In this document: piece by piece, positions 42,309 through 51,432 of the stretch
How positions within the stretch are numbered: position 1 is the stretch's first letter
How the letters are laid out: every line of letters begins with the position of its first letter
NCBI GenBank assembly: GCA_016699755.1
Contig: CP065009.1
Span: 1,426,001-1,490,000 of the forward strand
Direction: 5' to 3'
Length of the DNA: 64,000 bases
Source of the DNA: Candidatus Peregrinibacteria bacterium
Lineage (GTDB): Bacteria > Patescibacteriota > Gracilibacteria > CAIRYL01 > GCA-016699755
Position numbers and translations under genes: made by a program
Notes under the pieces: model-generated
Seen by the model: only the letters and a program-made list of their open reading frames with translations
Told to the model about the DNA's origin: nothing
Databases searched by the model: none

Positions 42309-44678
42309 TTATTCTTCTGGAGGAATATTTCCGTATTCCAATAAAAAAGCCATTATTTCCCGAAAAACAGGTGCGGCAGTCGTCGCCCCCCATGTGTTCT
42401 CGGTTCCGTATCGGGGGCGATCAAATTTAACGAGAATAAGAAAACGAGGGTCGTATGCTGGAGCGTAGCCAGCAAAAGAGGTGACAAAACTTCCTTCTCC
42501 TGTTTCATACTTTCCGTCTGAACCAGCAATTTGTGATGTTCCTGTTTTTCCGGCTATTTTATATCCTGGAATATGTGCCGTATGTGCGACACCTCTTTCC
42601 ACAGAAGAAACAAGCATACTGGTAATGGTTGTCGCAGTGTCGGTTGAAATTGCTCTTCGAACAGCGGCTGGTTCAATAATCTCTTTTGTTCCATCGGGAT
42701 AATCTTTTTCTGAAATAATTTGTGGTTGCATCATTACGCCGCCATTTGCAAGAGCACTCCACGCACGTGCCATTTGGAGAGGCGTTACTGTAAGTCCTTG
42801 TCCAAAACTTGCGGTAAGGAGATGTGCATCTGACCAATCTTTTCGAGGAAGCACTTTTCCTTGTTCTTCTTGGTCAAGCTCAATATCAGTGTAATCTCCA
42901 AAATTATATTTATCAGTAATAAAGCTGTGCATCACCGCTTTTCCCAAACGAAGAGCCACAAATACCATTCCTACATTTGATGATGTCTCGAGAACGTTTG
43001 TCATAGTTTGAATACCATTGTACTTATCTAAAGCAGTTCGAATGGTAAAGCTACCTACCTGCACGGGTCCATCTTCAAGAAATGTGGTTGTGGGAGTCAC
43101 CTCTCCCGATTCAATGCCCGCCGCCATAATGAGTGGTTTAAATACAGAACCAGGCTCATATACCTCTTGAATGGTGCGATTTACAAACGCTCCTGGTCCA
43201 AGACCGTTTTCATAAATATAAAACTCTGGATCAAATTCCAGTTTCCATGCCTCCTCAAATTCTTCAAAAGTAGCGGGCTGATACCGTCCAAATTTGTCTT
43301 TTCGAAAGAGAGGTGTTGTTTTAAAAATCGTCTTTGTATCATCAGGTCCTGTTCTCCTAAGAGTGAGAGCATCTGCATATTCATTTGGATTAAACGATGG
43401 TGCATTTGCGAGTGCGAGAATTCTTCCGGTTTTAGGTTCCATGACAATAATCTGACCAGAGTCTGCCTTAAACTTTTTTGTGGATTCTTCAAGCACCTCC
43501 TCCACCTTTTTTTGAATAACTCGATCAAGAGTGAGAACAAAACTTACGCCATCTTCTGCATTCTTAATGCTCGTTGGATCAACACTTTTTCCAGAAACAT
43601 CATTTTCACTTCGAATAGAACCAGTTTTTCCCGAAAGGAGGCGATGAAATTTTCCTTCAATACCATACTGTCCCGTTCCTTCACGGTTTACGAATCCAAT
43701 TACCTGAGAAGCGAGAGTGTTTTCTGGATAGTATCTCCAATGTTCTGGCACAAGTACCACTCCGCGAAAGTAATCGGGTATGGGGTCTTTGTCGAGTTTT
43801 TTGGCAAGAATTTCCGCTTTTGATTGCTGGTAGGTTTCGTAGGAGGCGGTTTTTATTTCTTGAATTTTTTCAGAAACTTCGGGGCGAATTTTATTTTTTA
43901 ATCGAACATATCGAAGGTCTTTTTGTTGTAAAAGGTTTTCAATATTCTCTGTGGGAACATTGAGAAGGGGGCTGAGTGCAGAGGCAATTTTCATGCGGTC
44001 TTGCTTTCCCTGAGGAACTTTTGTCGGATCGGCGTACACGAGAAAAGTTTCCCGAGCAATATCAATTCCGGGAAAACCAAATTTTTCTATAGATTCAAGA
44101 GTTTCATCAGAGACATCTCTTCCGAGAAGTACAAAATCGACCTTTTCCCGATTAATACGCCGAAATATCTCAAGAGCATAGGCGGCAACTGCCTCATCTT
44201 TTGTCGGAAAAACAACTTCTGGAGGACGATAGTTCTTTGAATCTCCTTCTTTTGGAGCATCTTGCTCTACAATTCGAACGCTTCCTTCTGGGCACAATTT
44301 TGGATTTTTAAGGCATGCTTCATGATCTTCATTTGTGTAGAGAAGAGGAGCAAGAGTTTTGGCAACAAGTTTTTTATCTGGAGTAACTTTTGGATCAACA
44401 TAGACGAGGTCGAGCGTAGTATTTGTGGCAAGCTTTACAAGGGTGTTTGTATTTTGATCTCGTACCAAAATTTCTCCACGACGAGCAGGAATTTCAATAA
44501 GACCATTCCGCTGACGCAAGGCACGTTCATAGTATGCTTCTCCAGAAACAACCTGAAGCTCAAAAATCCGAAAGAGAATAATGCCAAAAAGAATTCCCGC
44601 TCCAATTTGTGCCGCCAAAAGGCGATTGGGAAAGAATTTTTTGGAGAACGACTGCCGATGGGGTTTTCGTCTTCTCAT
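42309..44678 (-). CDS. Class B penicillin-binding protein (FtsI/PBP2-like transpeptidase)
   Basis: 789 residues from ATG 44678 (a TTG at 44684 would add two). An N-terminal membrane anchor (LLAAQIGAGILFGIILFRIF) leads to a large non-catalytic region, then the transpeptidase domain: active-site SVFK (in YEPGSVFKP), SSN (in ETSSNVG) and KTG (in GKTGTSQ). It would cross-link septal or side-wall peptidoglycan. The non-penicillin-binding region is longer than in E. coli FtsI. nadB is upstream on the same strand and ftsH downstream. Confidence 0.93.
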   Translation of the reverse strand: MRRRKPHRQSFSKKFFPNRLLAAQIGAGILFGIILFRIFELQVVSGEAYYERALRQRNGLIEIPARRGEILVRDQNTNTLVKLATNTTLDLVYVDPKVTPDKKLVAKTLAPLLYTNEDHEACLKNPKLCPEGSVRIVEQDAPKEGDSKNYRPPEVVFPTKDEAVAAYALEIFRRINREKVDFVLLGRDVSDETLESIEKFGFPGIDIARETFLVYADPTKVPQGKQDRMKIASALSPLLNVPTENIENLLQQKDLRYVRLKNKIRPEVSEKIQEIKTASYETYQQSKAEILAKKLDKDPIPDYFRGVVLVPEHWRYYPENTLASQVIGFVNREGTGQYGIEGKFHRLLSGKTGSIRSENDVSGKSVDPTSIKNAEDGVSFVLTLDRVIQKKVEEVLEESTKKFKADSGQIIVMEPKTGRILALANAPSFNPNEYADALTLRRTGPDDTKTIFKTTPLFRKDKFGRYQPATFEEFEEAWKLEFDPEFYIYENGLGPGAFVNRTIQEVYEPGSVFKPLIMAAGIESGEVTPTTTFLEDGPVQVGSFTIRTALDKYNGIQTMTNVLETSSNVGMVFVALRLGKAVMHSFITDKYNFGDYTDIELDQEEQGKVLPRKDWSDAHLLTASFGQGLTVTPLQMARAWSALANGGVMMQPQIISEKDYPDGTKEIIEPAAVRRAISTDTATTITSMLVSSVERGVAHTAHIPGYKIAGKTGTSQIAGSDGKYETGEGSFVTSFAGYAPAYDPRFLILVKFDRPRYGTENTWGATTAAPVFREIMAFLLEYGNIPPEE

Positions 44679-44733
44679 CGTCAAAAAAGATACCAGTTTC
44701 AGACTTTAGATGCCAAAGAATGCATCTGTTTTT

Positions 44734-46155
44734 TTACTTCTTTTTGGTCACAAAATGACACCCGAGTGATTCTTTTCGTTGACATGCCGCCTGAGCAACA
44801 AATGTTGCTACTGCAAGCATATTTTTTGTCTCCGTTCCCGTTGGAGTAAGACGAGCAAGATCTTCTTTTGCCTGTTCTTCCCCTTCGGGACTTCGAATAA
44901 TACCGAGGTATTTCCAGCAGAGGCGTTGAATCTGTTTTCGAATTTCAGTATCTTCCCGAGTTTCGGGAGTAAAGGGGCGAGTTTCAAAATGTCCAGAGTC
45001 ATCTGGCGGATGTAATTTGTCTTTTCGTACTTGTTCCTGAAAATCCTCAAAAATAAGACGCGAAAATACGAGACCTTCCAGAAGAGAATTACTCGCAAGT
45101 CGATTTGCACCATGAACCCCTGAGCAAGCAACCTCTCCTACTGCAGAGAGTTTTTGAAGCGTTGTTCTTCCTCGAAGATCGGTCATTACTCCTCCACAAA
45201 AAAAGTGTGCTGCTGGAAGGATGGGGACAATCTCTTGCTCTGGATTAATGTTGTAAAAAGAAAGTCTCTCCGATACCGAGGGGAAATGTCTTTCCCAGAA
45301 CGATTGTGGTTTTTCCCGAAGATCAAGATAGACAGGAATTCCCCTCTGCTCCGAAAGAAAAATGCTTCTCGATACTTCATCTCGCGGAAGAAGAGGGTCG
45401 CAAACCTCCTCTCCAGTAATGGTGACCAGCTTGGCACCCTCTCCACGAAGCGCCTCTGTCAGGAGAAAAAGTGGTGATTCTTCTGCAGAAAGTGCCGTTG
45501 GGTGAAACTGCACAAATTCCATATCTTTTATTTCGGCTCCAGAGCGTCTTGCCATGGCAATGCCGTCGCCAGTACACTCCAGCGGACTTGTTGTTTCCGC
45601 ATAGATTTGTCCTGCTCCACCGGTGGCAAGCACTACTCGACTTGCAAAAAATCGCTGTACTTCTCCTTTTGATATTGCCTCTACTCCAAAAAGTGCACCA
45701 TCTCGTATGAGAAAGTCTGAAACAAAGGTTTCTTCTTGAACAAAAATGTGATCATTTTTTCGAACAGCTTCTAAGAGTATTTTCATAATAGATTTTCCGG
45801 TGTAATCGTGGACATGCCATATTCGATTTTCAGAATGCCCCCCTTCTCGATGCAATGATTCGGAAAACGAAACACCATATCTCCGAAGAAAATCAAGAGC
45901 CTCTTTTGCTCCAAGAGCGAGTGCCTCCACTGCCTTTGTAGTATTATGATGTGCTCCCGCAAAGAGAGTATCTTGAAAATGATCTCGAATATCTATTGTG
46001 CTTATCCCAGCGGCAATACCACCCTGTGCAAGCGGACTGGATCCGGAAATCTCTTTTCCCTTTGTGAGCACTGTTACTTTTCCCAGTGTAGAAAGACGAA
46101 GTGCTGTAGAAATACCAGCGATACCACTTCCAAGAACAAGGAAATCGGTTTTCAT
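44734..46155 (-). CDS. nadB: L-aspartate oxidase
   Basis: 473 residues. It oxidises L-aspartate to iminoaspartate, the first step of de novo NAD synthesis. FAD motif GSGIAGISTALRL at the N-terminus, then GSSPLAQGGIAA, HPTALS, RGEGAKL, EVACSGVHGANRLASNSLLEG are diagnostic. ATG 46155 gives the standard start; a longer frame to 46281 is noise. It begins one base after the stop of the upstream membrane protein, so they are co-transcribed. nadA and nadC are not in the window. Confidence 0.93.
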   Translation of the reverse strand: MKTDFLVLGSGIAGISTALRLSTLGKVTVLTKGKEISGSSPLAQGGIAAGISTIDIRDHFQDTLFAGAHHNTTKAVEALALGAKEALDFLRRYGVSFSESLHREGGHSENRIWHVHDYTGKSIMKILLEAVRKNDHIFVQEETFVSDFLIRDGALFGVEAISKGEVQRFFASRVVLATGGAGQIYAETTSPLECTGDGIAMARRSGAEIKDMEFVQFHPTALSAEESPLFLLTEALRGEGAKLVTITGEEVCDPLLPRDEVSRSIFLSEQRGIPVYLDLREKPQSFWERHFPSVSERLSFYNINPEQEIVPILPAAHFFCGGVMTDLRGRTTLQKLSAVGEVACSGVHGANRLASNSLLEGLVFSRLIFEDFQEQVRKDKLHPPDDSGHFETRPFTPETREDTEIRKQIQRLCWKYLGIIRSPEGEEQAKEDLARLTPTGTETKNMLAVATFVAQAACQRKESLGCHFVTKKK

Positions 46156-46156
46156 G

Positions 46157-47125
46157 TTACGGGGATAAAGAGGGTGTCTCTCCTGAAAATGCAGAAAGAG
46201 ATTCTTCCTTCTGTTTTTCTTCTGAAAAACGAAGAAAAGCCACTGTCCAAATAGCTTCAGAAAAAACAAAGAGAATACCACCTATGTATGATGCGATAAC
46301 GGTAAAAAAAAGAAGAATACAAAGAGAAAGGAGAAGCCCTATTTTTTCTGAGAGAAAAATTGCAAAAAATCCTGTTCCTCCTATGAGAAGCATGGGGAAA
46401 AGAAGTACCAAAAGAATATTCAGAAACACTCGCACTTCCACAAGGAGAAAAAGGAGGAAGACATGAAATATTTTCCAGAAATAGGAAAAAACGAGCTGAA
46501 AAGAAAGTAAAACAGATTCGAGGGTGTTTTTCCCTCTCAGTATGATCATTTGCGTTGTAAAAGAGAGTAAAAAGAGAATGACTATGCCCACGACTCCAAT
46601 CAGAAAAAAGGGAAGAAAAAGAAAATCTCCTCTTTGGGAAAGATACCGAAAAAGAAAAGAAAATTCTGTAAAGAAAGTAATGGGGCTTAGTACTTTTTTG
46701 AGAATCGCCATCTCAAAAAGAGGAAGGAATCCAGAAAAAGTTTTTGACACTTCTTTTTCTGACTTTTCTCCTCGCCATATACTAGAAATTTTACGAGTCA
46801 ATATTGCTCTGCAAAGTATCTGCGCAAAAAACCACCCCAAAAAGATGCTCAAAAGAATTCCATAAAAAAGCATGGAGAATAGGTTATTGTGACTGATAAT
46901 ATTCCATATCTTTACGAGAGATAGGAGAATGATTTCCCCACTTCCATTTCTTTGCTCTGGTGATGCGAATGAGTATATTTGATAAAAAATATACCATCCC
47001 GTAAGAAAGAGGGAGAGAAACGATGGGATAAAGCCAAATCGAAAAAGTTCCTGTCGATGAAAAACAGTAATGTTCCAAGCTTCAGCAACGATTTTTTTGG
47101 GAGATTTCAGAAAAATATGAGAAAT
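46157..47125 (-). CDS. Polytopic membrane protein of unknown function
   Basis: About 323 residues. The first ATG in the frame is at 46873 (238 residues), but coding continues upstream through IVAEAWNITVFHRQELFRFG and FIPSFLSLFLTGWYIFYQ, a typical start for this kind of CPR-like membrane protein. No ATG, GTG or TTG occurs before the upstream stop; ATT 47125, ATT 47116 and CTG 47110 are the candidates. About six membrane segments follow, with a loop holding SFTTQMIILRGKNTL. It precedes nadB by one base. No function can be assigned. Confidence 0.6.
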   Translation of the reverse strand: MSHIFLKSPKKIVAEAWNITVFHRQELFRFGFIPSFLSLFLTGWYIFYQIYSFASPEQRNGSGEIILLSLVKIWNIISHNNLFSMLFYGILLSIFLGWFFAQILCRAILTRKISSIWRGEKSEKEVSKTFSGFLPLFEMAILKKVLSPITFFTEFSFLFRYLSQRGDFLFLPFFLIGVVGIVILFLLSFTTQMIILRGKNTLESVLLSFQLVFSYFWKIFHVFLLFLLVEVRVFLNILLVLLFPMLLIGGTGFFAIFLSEKIGLLLSLCILLFFTVIASYIGGILFVFSEAIWTVAFLRFSEEKQKEESLSAFSGETPSLSP

Positions 47126-47208
47126 TTTATTTTCATCATAAAAAAAAGTAGGGGAAAGTCAATTGAGTTGCGAAAGAGAAAGGGGTTTGAAACAATGTTC
47201 AGTGCACT

Positions 47209-47787
47209 ATGGAATGGAATTTTTTCTTTCGGCGACACCTCGAAAACGGAGAGTATGTTCTGTTTGTCGCACATAAGCACTGGATTGAGATTTTTCCAAA
47301 AGCAATAAAGACGGCTGTATTCGGTTTTTTGGTGCCGTGGACGGCATGGTTTTTTTTTCCTGCTTTCTTCTGGGGAGCAGTGATTTGGACGATTCTTTTT
47401 TGGTGTTGGTTTTTTTATCATTTTGCTGATTGGTACTTTGATGCTTGGGTTGCAACAAATATGTCACTTATTGATATAGAATGGCGTGGAATTTTTCATC
47501 ACCTCAGTTCTCGTATTCCTTACTCTGAAGTGCGCGAAGTATCTTGGGAAGTAAATGGGTTTTTCGGAACCATACTTGGATTTGGAGATGCCTCTGTTTC
47601 CATGACTACCGGAGGGAAAGTGGCTCTTCATAATATTGCTCGTCCCAAACGAGTAGAACTCCAGATTCTTCAAATTCGAGATCAATTTTTATCAGAACAA
47701 CGCATGGTTGAGTCCGAGGCACTCAAAGGACTTTTGGCGAGTATGGTGGCTTCTCATGTCTCTGAACAAAGAACCTCTTCTTTATGA
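47209..47787 (+). CDS. Membrane protein with bacterial PH-like domain
   Basis: 192 residues. Two hydrophobic segments (FGFLVPWTAWFFFPAFFWG and AVIWTILFWCWFFYH) are followed by a ~70-residue beta-domain (TNMSLIDIEWRGIFHHLSS, PYSEVREVSWEVNGF, GFGDASVSMTTGGKVAL), the arrangement of YdbS-like bPH2 proteins. The C-terminal ~40 residues are helical. Function unknown. It starts a plus-strand pair with coaE; the stop overlaps the coaE ATG by 4 bp. It is divergent from the upstream minus-strand membrane protein. Confidence 0.7.
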   Translation: MEWNFFFRRHLENGEYVLFVAHKHWIEIFPKAIKTAVFGFLVPWTAWFFFPAFFWGAVIWTILFWCWFFYHFADWYFDAWVATNMSLIDIEWRGIFHHLSSRIPYSEVREVSWEVNGFFGTILGFGDASVSMTTGGKVALHNIARPKRVELQILQIRDQFLSEQRMVESEALKGLLASMVASHVSEQRTSSL

Positions 47788-48332
47788 TTCTTGGTATTGT
47801 TGGAATGATTGGTTCAGGAAAAAGTACCTATGCAAGGCAATATAATGCCGAACACTTCTCTGGAAAAGCAAAAATTTGTGAGGCAGATAGTATTGGTCAC
47901 GAAATTCTGAAGAATACTCTTTTTCAGAATCGTCTTCGAAATCAGTTTGGGAATGATATTTTTTCTTCTCTCGGAAATATCGATCGAAATGTATTACGAG
48001 AAAAAGCGTGTAGAAGCGCTTCTGCCCTTTCTGATTTAGAGAAAATTGTGCATCCTCTTCTTAAAAAAGAACTCCTTCATATACTTAGACCGTATCGTAA
48101 AACAGAAGACGTGCTTTTTATGGTTGTGGCGCTCCCTTTTTCATTGGGTCTTTTTGAATATTTTGATGAATATATTTCTCTTTCTGTTGAAAAGGAAGAG
48201 GCATGGATTCGCATTCAGAATCGATCTCCAAATATTTCTCGAAAACAATTTGAAGTATTTTGGAAACGACAAGAGAGGGAATATTCTTTGAGCGATAATT
48301 CAAAAAATGAGGGGATTTTTCCCCTCATTTAA
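47784..48332 (+). CDS. coaE: Dephospho-CoA kinase-like protein
   Basis: 182 residues. The P-loop GMIGSGKST, ADSIGHEILK (the D-x-x-x-H substrate region) and the later IVHPLLKKEL resemble dephospho-CoA kinase, the last step of CoA synthesis. Overall it is divergent and short, so a related kinase activity cannot be excluded. Its ATG overlaps the preceding stop. The last codons (NEGIFPLI) are inside the hairpin that terminates the opposing fusA gene. Confidence 0.72.
   Translation: MILGIVGMIGSGKSTYARQYNAEHFSGKAKICEADSIGHEILKNTLFQNRLRNQFGNDIFSSLGNIDRNVLREKACRSASALSDLEKIVHPLLKKELLHILRPYRKTEDVLFMVVALPFSLGLFEYFDEYISLSVEKEEAWIRIQNRSPNISRKQFEVFWKRQEREYSLSDNSKNEGIFPLI
48302..48330 (-). terminator. Intrinsic terminator of fusA inside the end of coaE
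   Basis: A perfect 10-bp stem AAATGAGGGG/CCCCTCATTT (48305-48314, 48321-48330) with a 6-nt loop. On the minus strand the stem is followed by a run of T (48307 to 48302), so it serves fusA. On the plus strand it encodes the last codons of coaE and has no T-tract. Confidence 0.75.
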
Positions 48333-48358
48333 GACACAAAAGATTATTTCGTTGTTCT

Positions 48359-50449
48359 TTATTTTATTCCGCGCTCTTCTCGGATCTTCTCTTCTACATT
48401 TTTTGGAACCTTCTCATAATGAGAAAATTCCATGGAGTAGTTAGCACGCCCCTGTGTCATAGAGCGAACATCTGTAGCATAGCCAAACATTTCTGCGAGC
48501 GGCACTTTTGCACGAACAACCTTTGCTGTTCCGCGATCGGTCATTTCGTTAATTTGTCCACGTCGAGAATTAATATTTCCCATAACATCTCCCATATATT
48601 CTTCGGGAGTCACCACCTCTACCGCCATGATTGGTTCAAGCAAAATGGGACTCGCTATTTTTGCCGCCTTTTGGAAAGCGAGTGATCCAGCTGCCTTAAA
48701 CGAAAATTCAGACGAGTCGACATCGTGGTAACTTCCATCAGTAAGTTGAACGAGAACATCCACAACAGGGTATCCTGCCACAATTCCACGGGTCATTGCC
48801 TCCTTTACTCCCTTATCAACCGCTGGAATAAACTCTTTTGGAATACGTCCTCCCACCACTTTATCTTGAAATTCATATCCCTTCCCTGCTTCTTGTGGGG
48901 CAATAGTGATGAGAACGTGACCATACTGTCCGCGTCCTCCCGTTTGCTTTGCATATTTTTCTTCCACACTGACTTCTTTTTGAATTGTTTCTCGGTAAGC
49001 AACTTGTGGTTTTCCTACATTTGCTTCCACTTTAAACTCGCGACGAAGTCGGTCCACAATAATATCGAGGTGGAGTTCTCCCATTCCCGAAATAATGGTT
49101 TGTCCAGTTTCTTCATCGGTTCGAACACGAAAGGTTGGATCTTCTTCAGTAAGTTTTCCAAGTGAGGTTCCCATTTTCTCTTGATCTGCTTTTGTCTTTG
49201 GCTCAATGGCGATAGAAATAACTGGCTCTGGAAAAGTCATTTCCTCAAGAATAACTGCTTTATCAGGATCGCAAAGAGTGTCTCCTGTTCGAACATCTTT
49301 AATTCCTACTGCGGCACCAATGCCTCCGGCGGGAACACTTTCGATTTCTTTTCGGGTATTTGCATGCATTTGAACAATACGTCCGACACGTTCCTTATTC
49401 CCCGTGCGCGGATTGTAGACGTATGACCCAGATTTCATGACTCCAGAGTAGACCCGGAAAAAACAAAGTTTTCCGATAAACGGATCGGTTGCCACTTTAA
49501 ACATGATAGCGGCAAGTGGCTCATCATCACTTGGTTTTCGTTGAACATCTGTTTCCGTTTTCTCATCTTTTCCTGTAACTGGCGGAACATCGAGTGGGCT
49601 TGGAAGATAGTCGAGTACCGCGTCAAGCGTCTGTTGTACTCCTGTATTTTGCAGTGCCGATCCACAGAGCACCGGATAAACCTTGGTCTGAACGACTCCT
49701 TTTCGAATAGCCTTTTTGATCTGTTCCTCAGTAACTTCTTCTCCTCCGAGATATTTCTCCATAAGGTCATCATCAAACTCCGATGCTTTTTCAATGAGTT
49801 TTTCGCGATATTCTTCAACCTTATCAACCATGTCTGCCGGCATTTCAATTTCTATAACATCTTCCCCTGCTTTTCCTTCGTAGCGGTAGGCTTTTTTTGT
49901 TATGAGATCAACAATTCCTACAAATTCGCTCTCAGCACCAATTGGAAGCTGAATAGCAATAGCATCTGGTGAAAGGCGTTTGTGAATAGAATCAAGCGAC
50001 ATATAAAAATCCGCCCCCATTTTGTCCATTTTGTTTACAAATGCAACGCGCGGAACACGATACTTATCTGCCTGTCGCCATACGGTTTCAGACTGTGGTT
50101 CAACCCCCTGCGATCCATCAAAGACTGCTATTCCACCATCAAGCACACGAAGTGAGCGCTCTACCTCTACGGTAAAGTCTACGTGTCCAGGAGTGTCGAT
50201 AATATTAATGGTATAGAGTGGAAATTGTGACCACGTTCCTTTCCATTCGCAATACGTCGCAGCGGAGGTAATGGTAATTCCTCGCTCTTTTTCTTGTTCC
50301 ATCCAGTCCATTTGTGAAGCACCATCGTGAGTTTCTCCAATTTTGTGGGTTCGTCCGGCATAAAACAAAATACGCTCAGTAGTAGTGGTTTTTCCCGCAT
50401 CAATATGCGCAAAAATACCAATATTTCGGTGCCTTGCAAGATCTGCCAT
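48359..50449 (-). CDS. fusA: Translation elongation factor G
   Basis: 696 residues from ATG 50449 (MADLARHRNIGIFAH). The G domain has AHIDAGKTT, DTPGHVDF and NKMDKMG. Domain IV, with GGRGQYGHV, is typical. It moves tRNAs and mRNA through the ribosome after each peptide bond. The gene is alone on its strand, with a promoter at 50479-50507 and a terminator at its 3' end. The neighbouring ribosomal genes usually found with fusA are absent. Confidence 0.98.
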   Translation of the reverse strand: MADLARHRNIGIFAHIDAGKTTTTERILFYAGRTHKIGETHDGASQMDWMEQEKERGITITSAATYCEWKGTWSQFPLYTINIIDTPGHVDFTVEVERSLRVLDGGIAVFDGSQGVEPQSETVWRQADKYRVPRVAFVNKMDKMGADFYMSLDSIHKRLSPDAIAIQLPIGAESEFVGIVDLITKKAYRYEGKAGEDVIEIEMPADMVDKVEEYREKLIEKASEFDDDLMEKYLGGEEVTEEQIKKAIRKGVVQTKVYPVLCGSALQNTGVQQTLDAVLDYLPSPLDVPPVTGKDEKTETDVQRKPSDDEPLAAIMFKVATDPFIGKLCFFRVYSGVMKSGSYVYNPRTGNKERVGRIVQMHANTRKEIESVPAGGIGAAVGIKDVRTGDTLCDPDKAVILEEMTFPEPVISIAIEPKTKADQEKMGTSLGKLTEEDPTFRVRTDEETGQTIISGMGELHLDIIVDRLRREFKVEANVGKPQVAYRETIQKEVSVEEKYAKQTGGRGQYGHVLITIAPQEAGKGYEFQDKVVGGRIPKEFIPAVDKGVKEAMTRGIVAGYPVVDVLVQLTDGSYHDVDSSEFSFKAAGSLAFQKAAKIASPILLEPIMAVEVVTPEEYMGDVMGNINSRRGQINEMTDRGTAKVVRAKVPLAEMFGYATDVRSMTQGRANYSMEFSHYEKVPKNVEEKIREERGIK

Positions 50450-50478
50450 AAAAAGAAGGATAAAAAAATGCAAGGCGC

Positions 50479-50507
50479 ATTGTACGAGCTTTTTTTGTCT
50501 CTGTCGA
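50479..50507 (-). promoter_or_regulatory. Promoter of fusA
   Basis: Read on the minus strand, TCGACA (50507-50502), a 17-bp spacer and TACAAT (50484-50479) form a sound sigma70-type pair. The leader would be about 23 nt to the ATG at 50449, without a Shine-Dalgarno site. Confidence 0.6.
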
Positions 50508-50613
50508 GAAGTTTTCGTGAAGCGGAATATTTTTCCGCTTTTCTTCTACTATTTGATAAAATGAAACTATGAGTCAAAAAACAGGTAAAGGGACAGAATT
50601 TTCCGGAGATTAA

Positions 50614-51097
50614 AAAGAGGGAACGTGGTTTTTTAAGTGGAGAGCGTTTTGCGATGTCCTTCTTCCGTTTGTTCTAAAGTGGCTTCAGACATATCACCTC
50701 ACTATGCTGACGCTTGTGTGGAGTCTTTGTATTATTGTTTTGGGATTTTTGGCGAAATATAACGTTCAATTTCTCTGGTGAATCTTCCTTCTTGTTGTGT
50801 TTCAGTACATTACCGATCTTCTCGATGGTGTTGTTGAAGGGTCATGAAACACAGGACTTATTAAGTGGGGATACTATTATGGATCATCTTCTTGATTATT
50901 TTTTCCTCTCTTTATTTCTCATTAGTTACGGGTTTCTCTTGCCACATTACTGCAAGTTTCCAATGTTTCTTTTGCAAGCGGTTATCTCTGGATATATGAT
51001 CCAAGCACTCCTTTCTTTTGCCACGAAAAATACGTTTACTATTAGCTATTTTGGATTTGGTCTTACGAAAATGAGAGTTCCCTTGGCTCTTGAGTAA
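50614..51097 (+). pseudogene. Decayed CDP-alcohol phosphatidyltransferase-like gene
   Basis: Frame 50569 reads FFKWRAFCDVLLPFVLKWLQ, TMLTLVWSLCIIVLGFLA, a TGA at 50779, IFLLVVFQYITDLLDGVVEGS, a TGA at 50845 and NTGLIKWGYY. After one extra base near 50878 the +1 frame continues MDHLLDYFFLSLFLISYGF and further membrane segments to 51097. Joined, this gives the family motif DGxx...G(x3)D(x3)D, here DLLDG...WGYYMDHLLD. Such proteins make phospholipid head groups in the membrane. The two nonsense codons and the frameshift indicate decay. TGA recoding is possible in principle, but the shift argues against it. A TAA at 50611 separates an upstream ATG at 50569. Confidence 0.7.
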
Positions 51098-51110
51098 TAG
51101 ATTTTAGAAT

Positions 51111-51323
51111 TTTCTCAAGATCCTTAGGTTTTATCATATCGATTCTATAAACGGAAGAGCCCTCTTTTCGCCTAATAATTTTGTCAAAAAGTTTGATGGA
51201 GAATTCCAAAAAGAGTCGCAAGAACTCGACTTTGTACTGTTTCTCGATGGAAGTGAGAAGGAAAAAAGCGCAACCGAAAAAGACGCTGAGGCATTTCGAA
51301 AAACATGGAAACGACCCAAGTAG
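51111..51323 (+). pseudogene. Coding remnant without a start codon
   Basis: An open frame of about 70 codons reads LRFYHIDSINGRALFSPNNF, VKKFDGEFQKESQELDFVLF and EKDAEAFRKTWKRPK and stops at 51321-51323. Residue composition looks protein-like and there is no ATG. A TAG precedes it. I do not recognise the family. Given the decayed gene before it, this is best read as the 3' end of another broken gene, or of the same one. The opposite-strand frame here is less convincing. Confidence 0.4.
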
Positions 51324-51369
51324 TATGTGGTAGATGAATATTTGAGGAGTATTTAAAAAAGTCTCCTAC

Positions 51370-51407
51370 AAAAAAACACCTCTTTGTATGTTGAGAGGTG
51401 TTTTTTT
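51370..51407. terminator. Bidirectional intrinsic terminator
   Basis: AAAAAAACACCTCT (51370-51383), a 10-nt loop and AGAGGTGTTTTTTT (51394-51407). The GC-rich 7-bp core is flanked by an A-run on one side and a T-run on the other, so it works for the minus-strand gene ending at 51433 and for plus-strand transcripts. Confidence 0.88.
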
Positions 51408-51432
51408 GATGTTTATGTGTATGTGACGATAG

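Noticed and set aside
46884..47078. 64-codon minus-strand frame with a hydrophobic stretch
   Set aside because: The frame beside it continues into the membrane protein at 46157 and carries the convincing membrane-protein N-terminus.
50569..51097. Genome-wide TGA recoding
   Set aside because: Many secure genes end with TGA, often in ATGA overlaps, and the candidate gene also has a frameshift and a TAA upstream.
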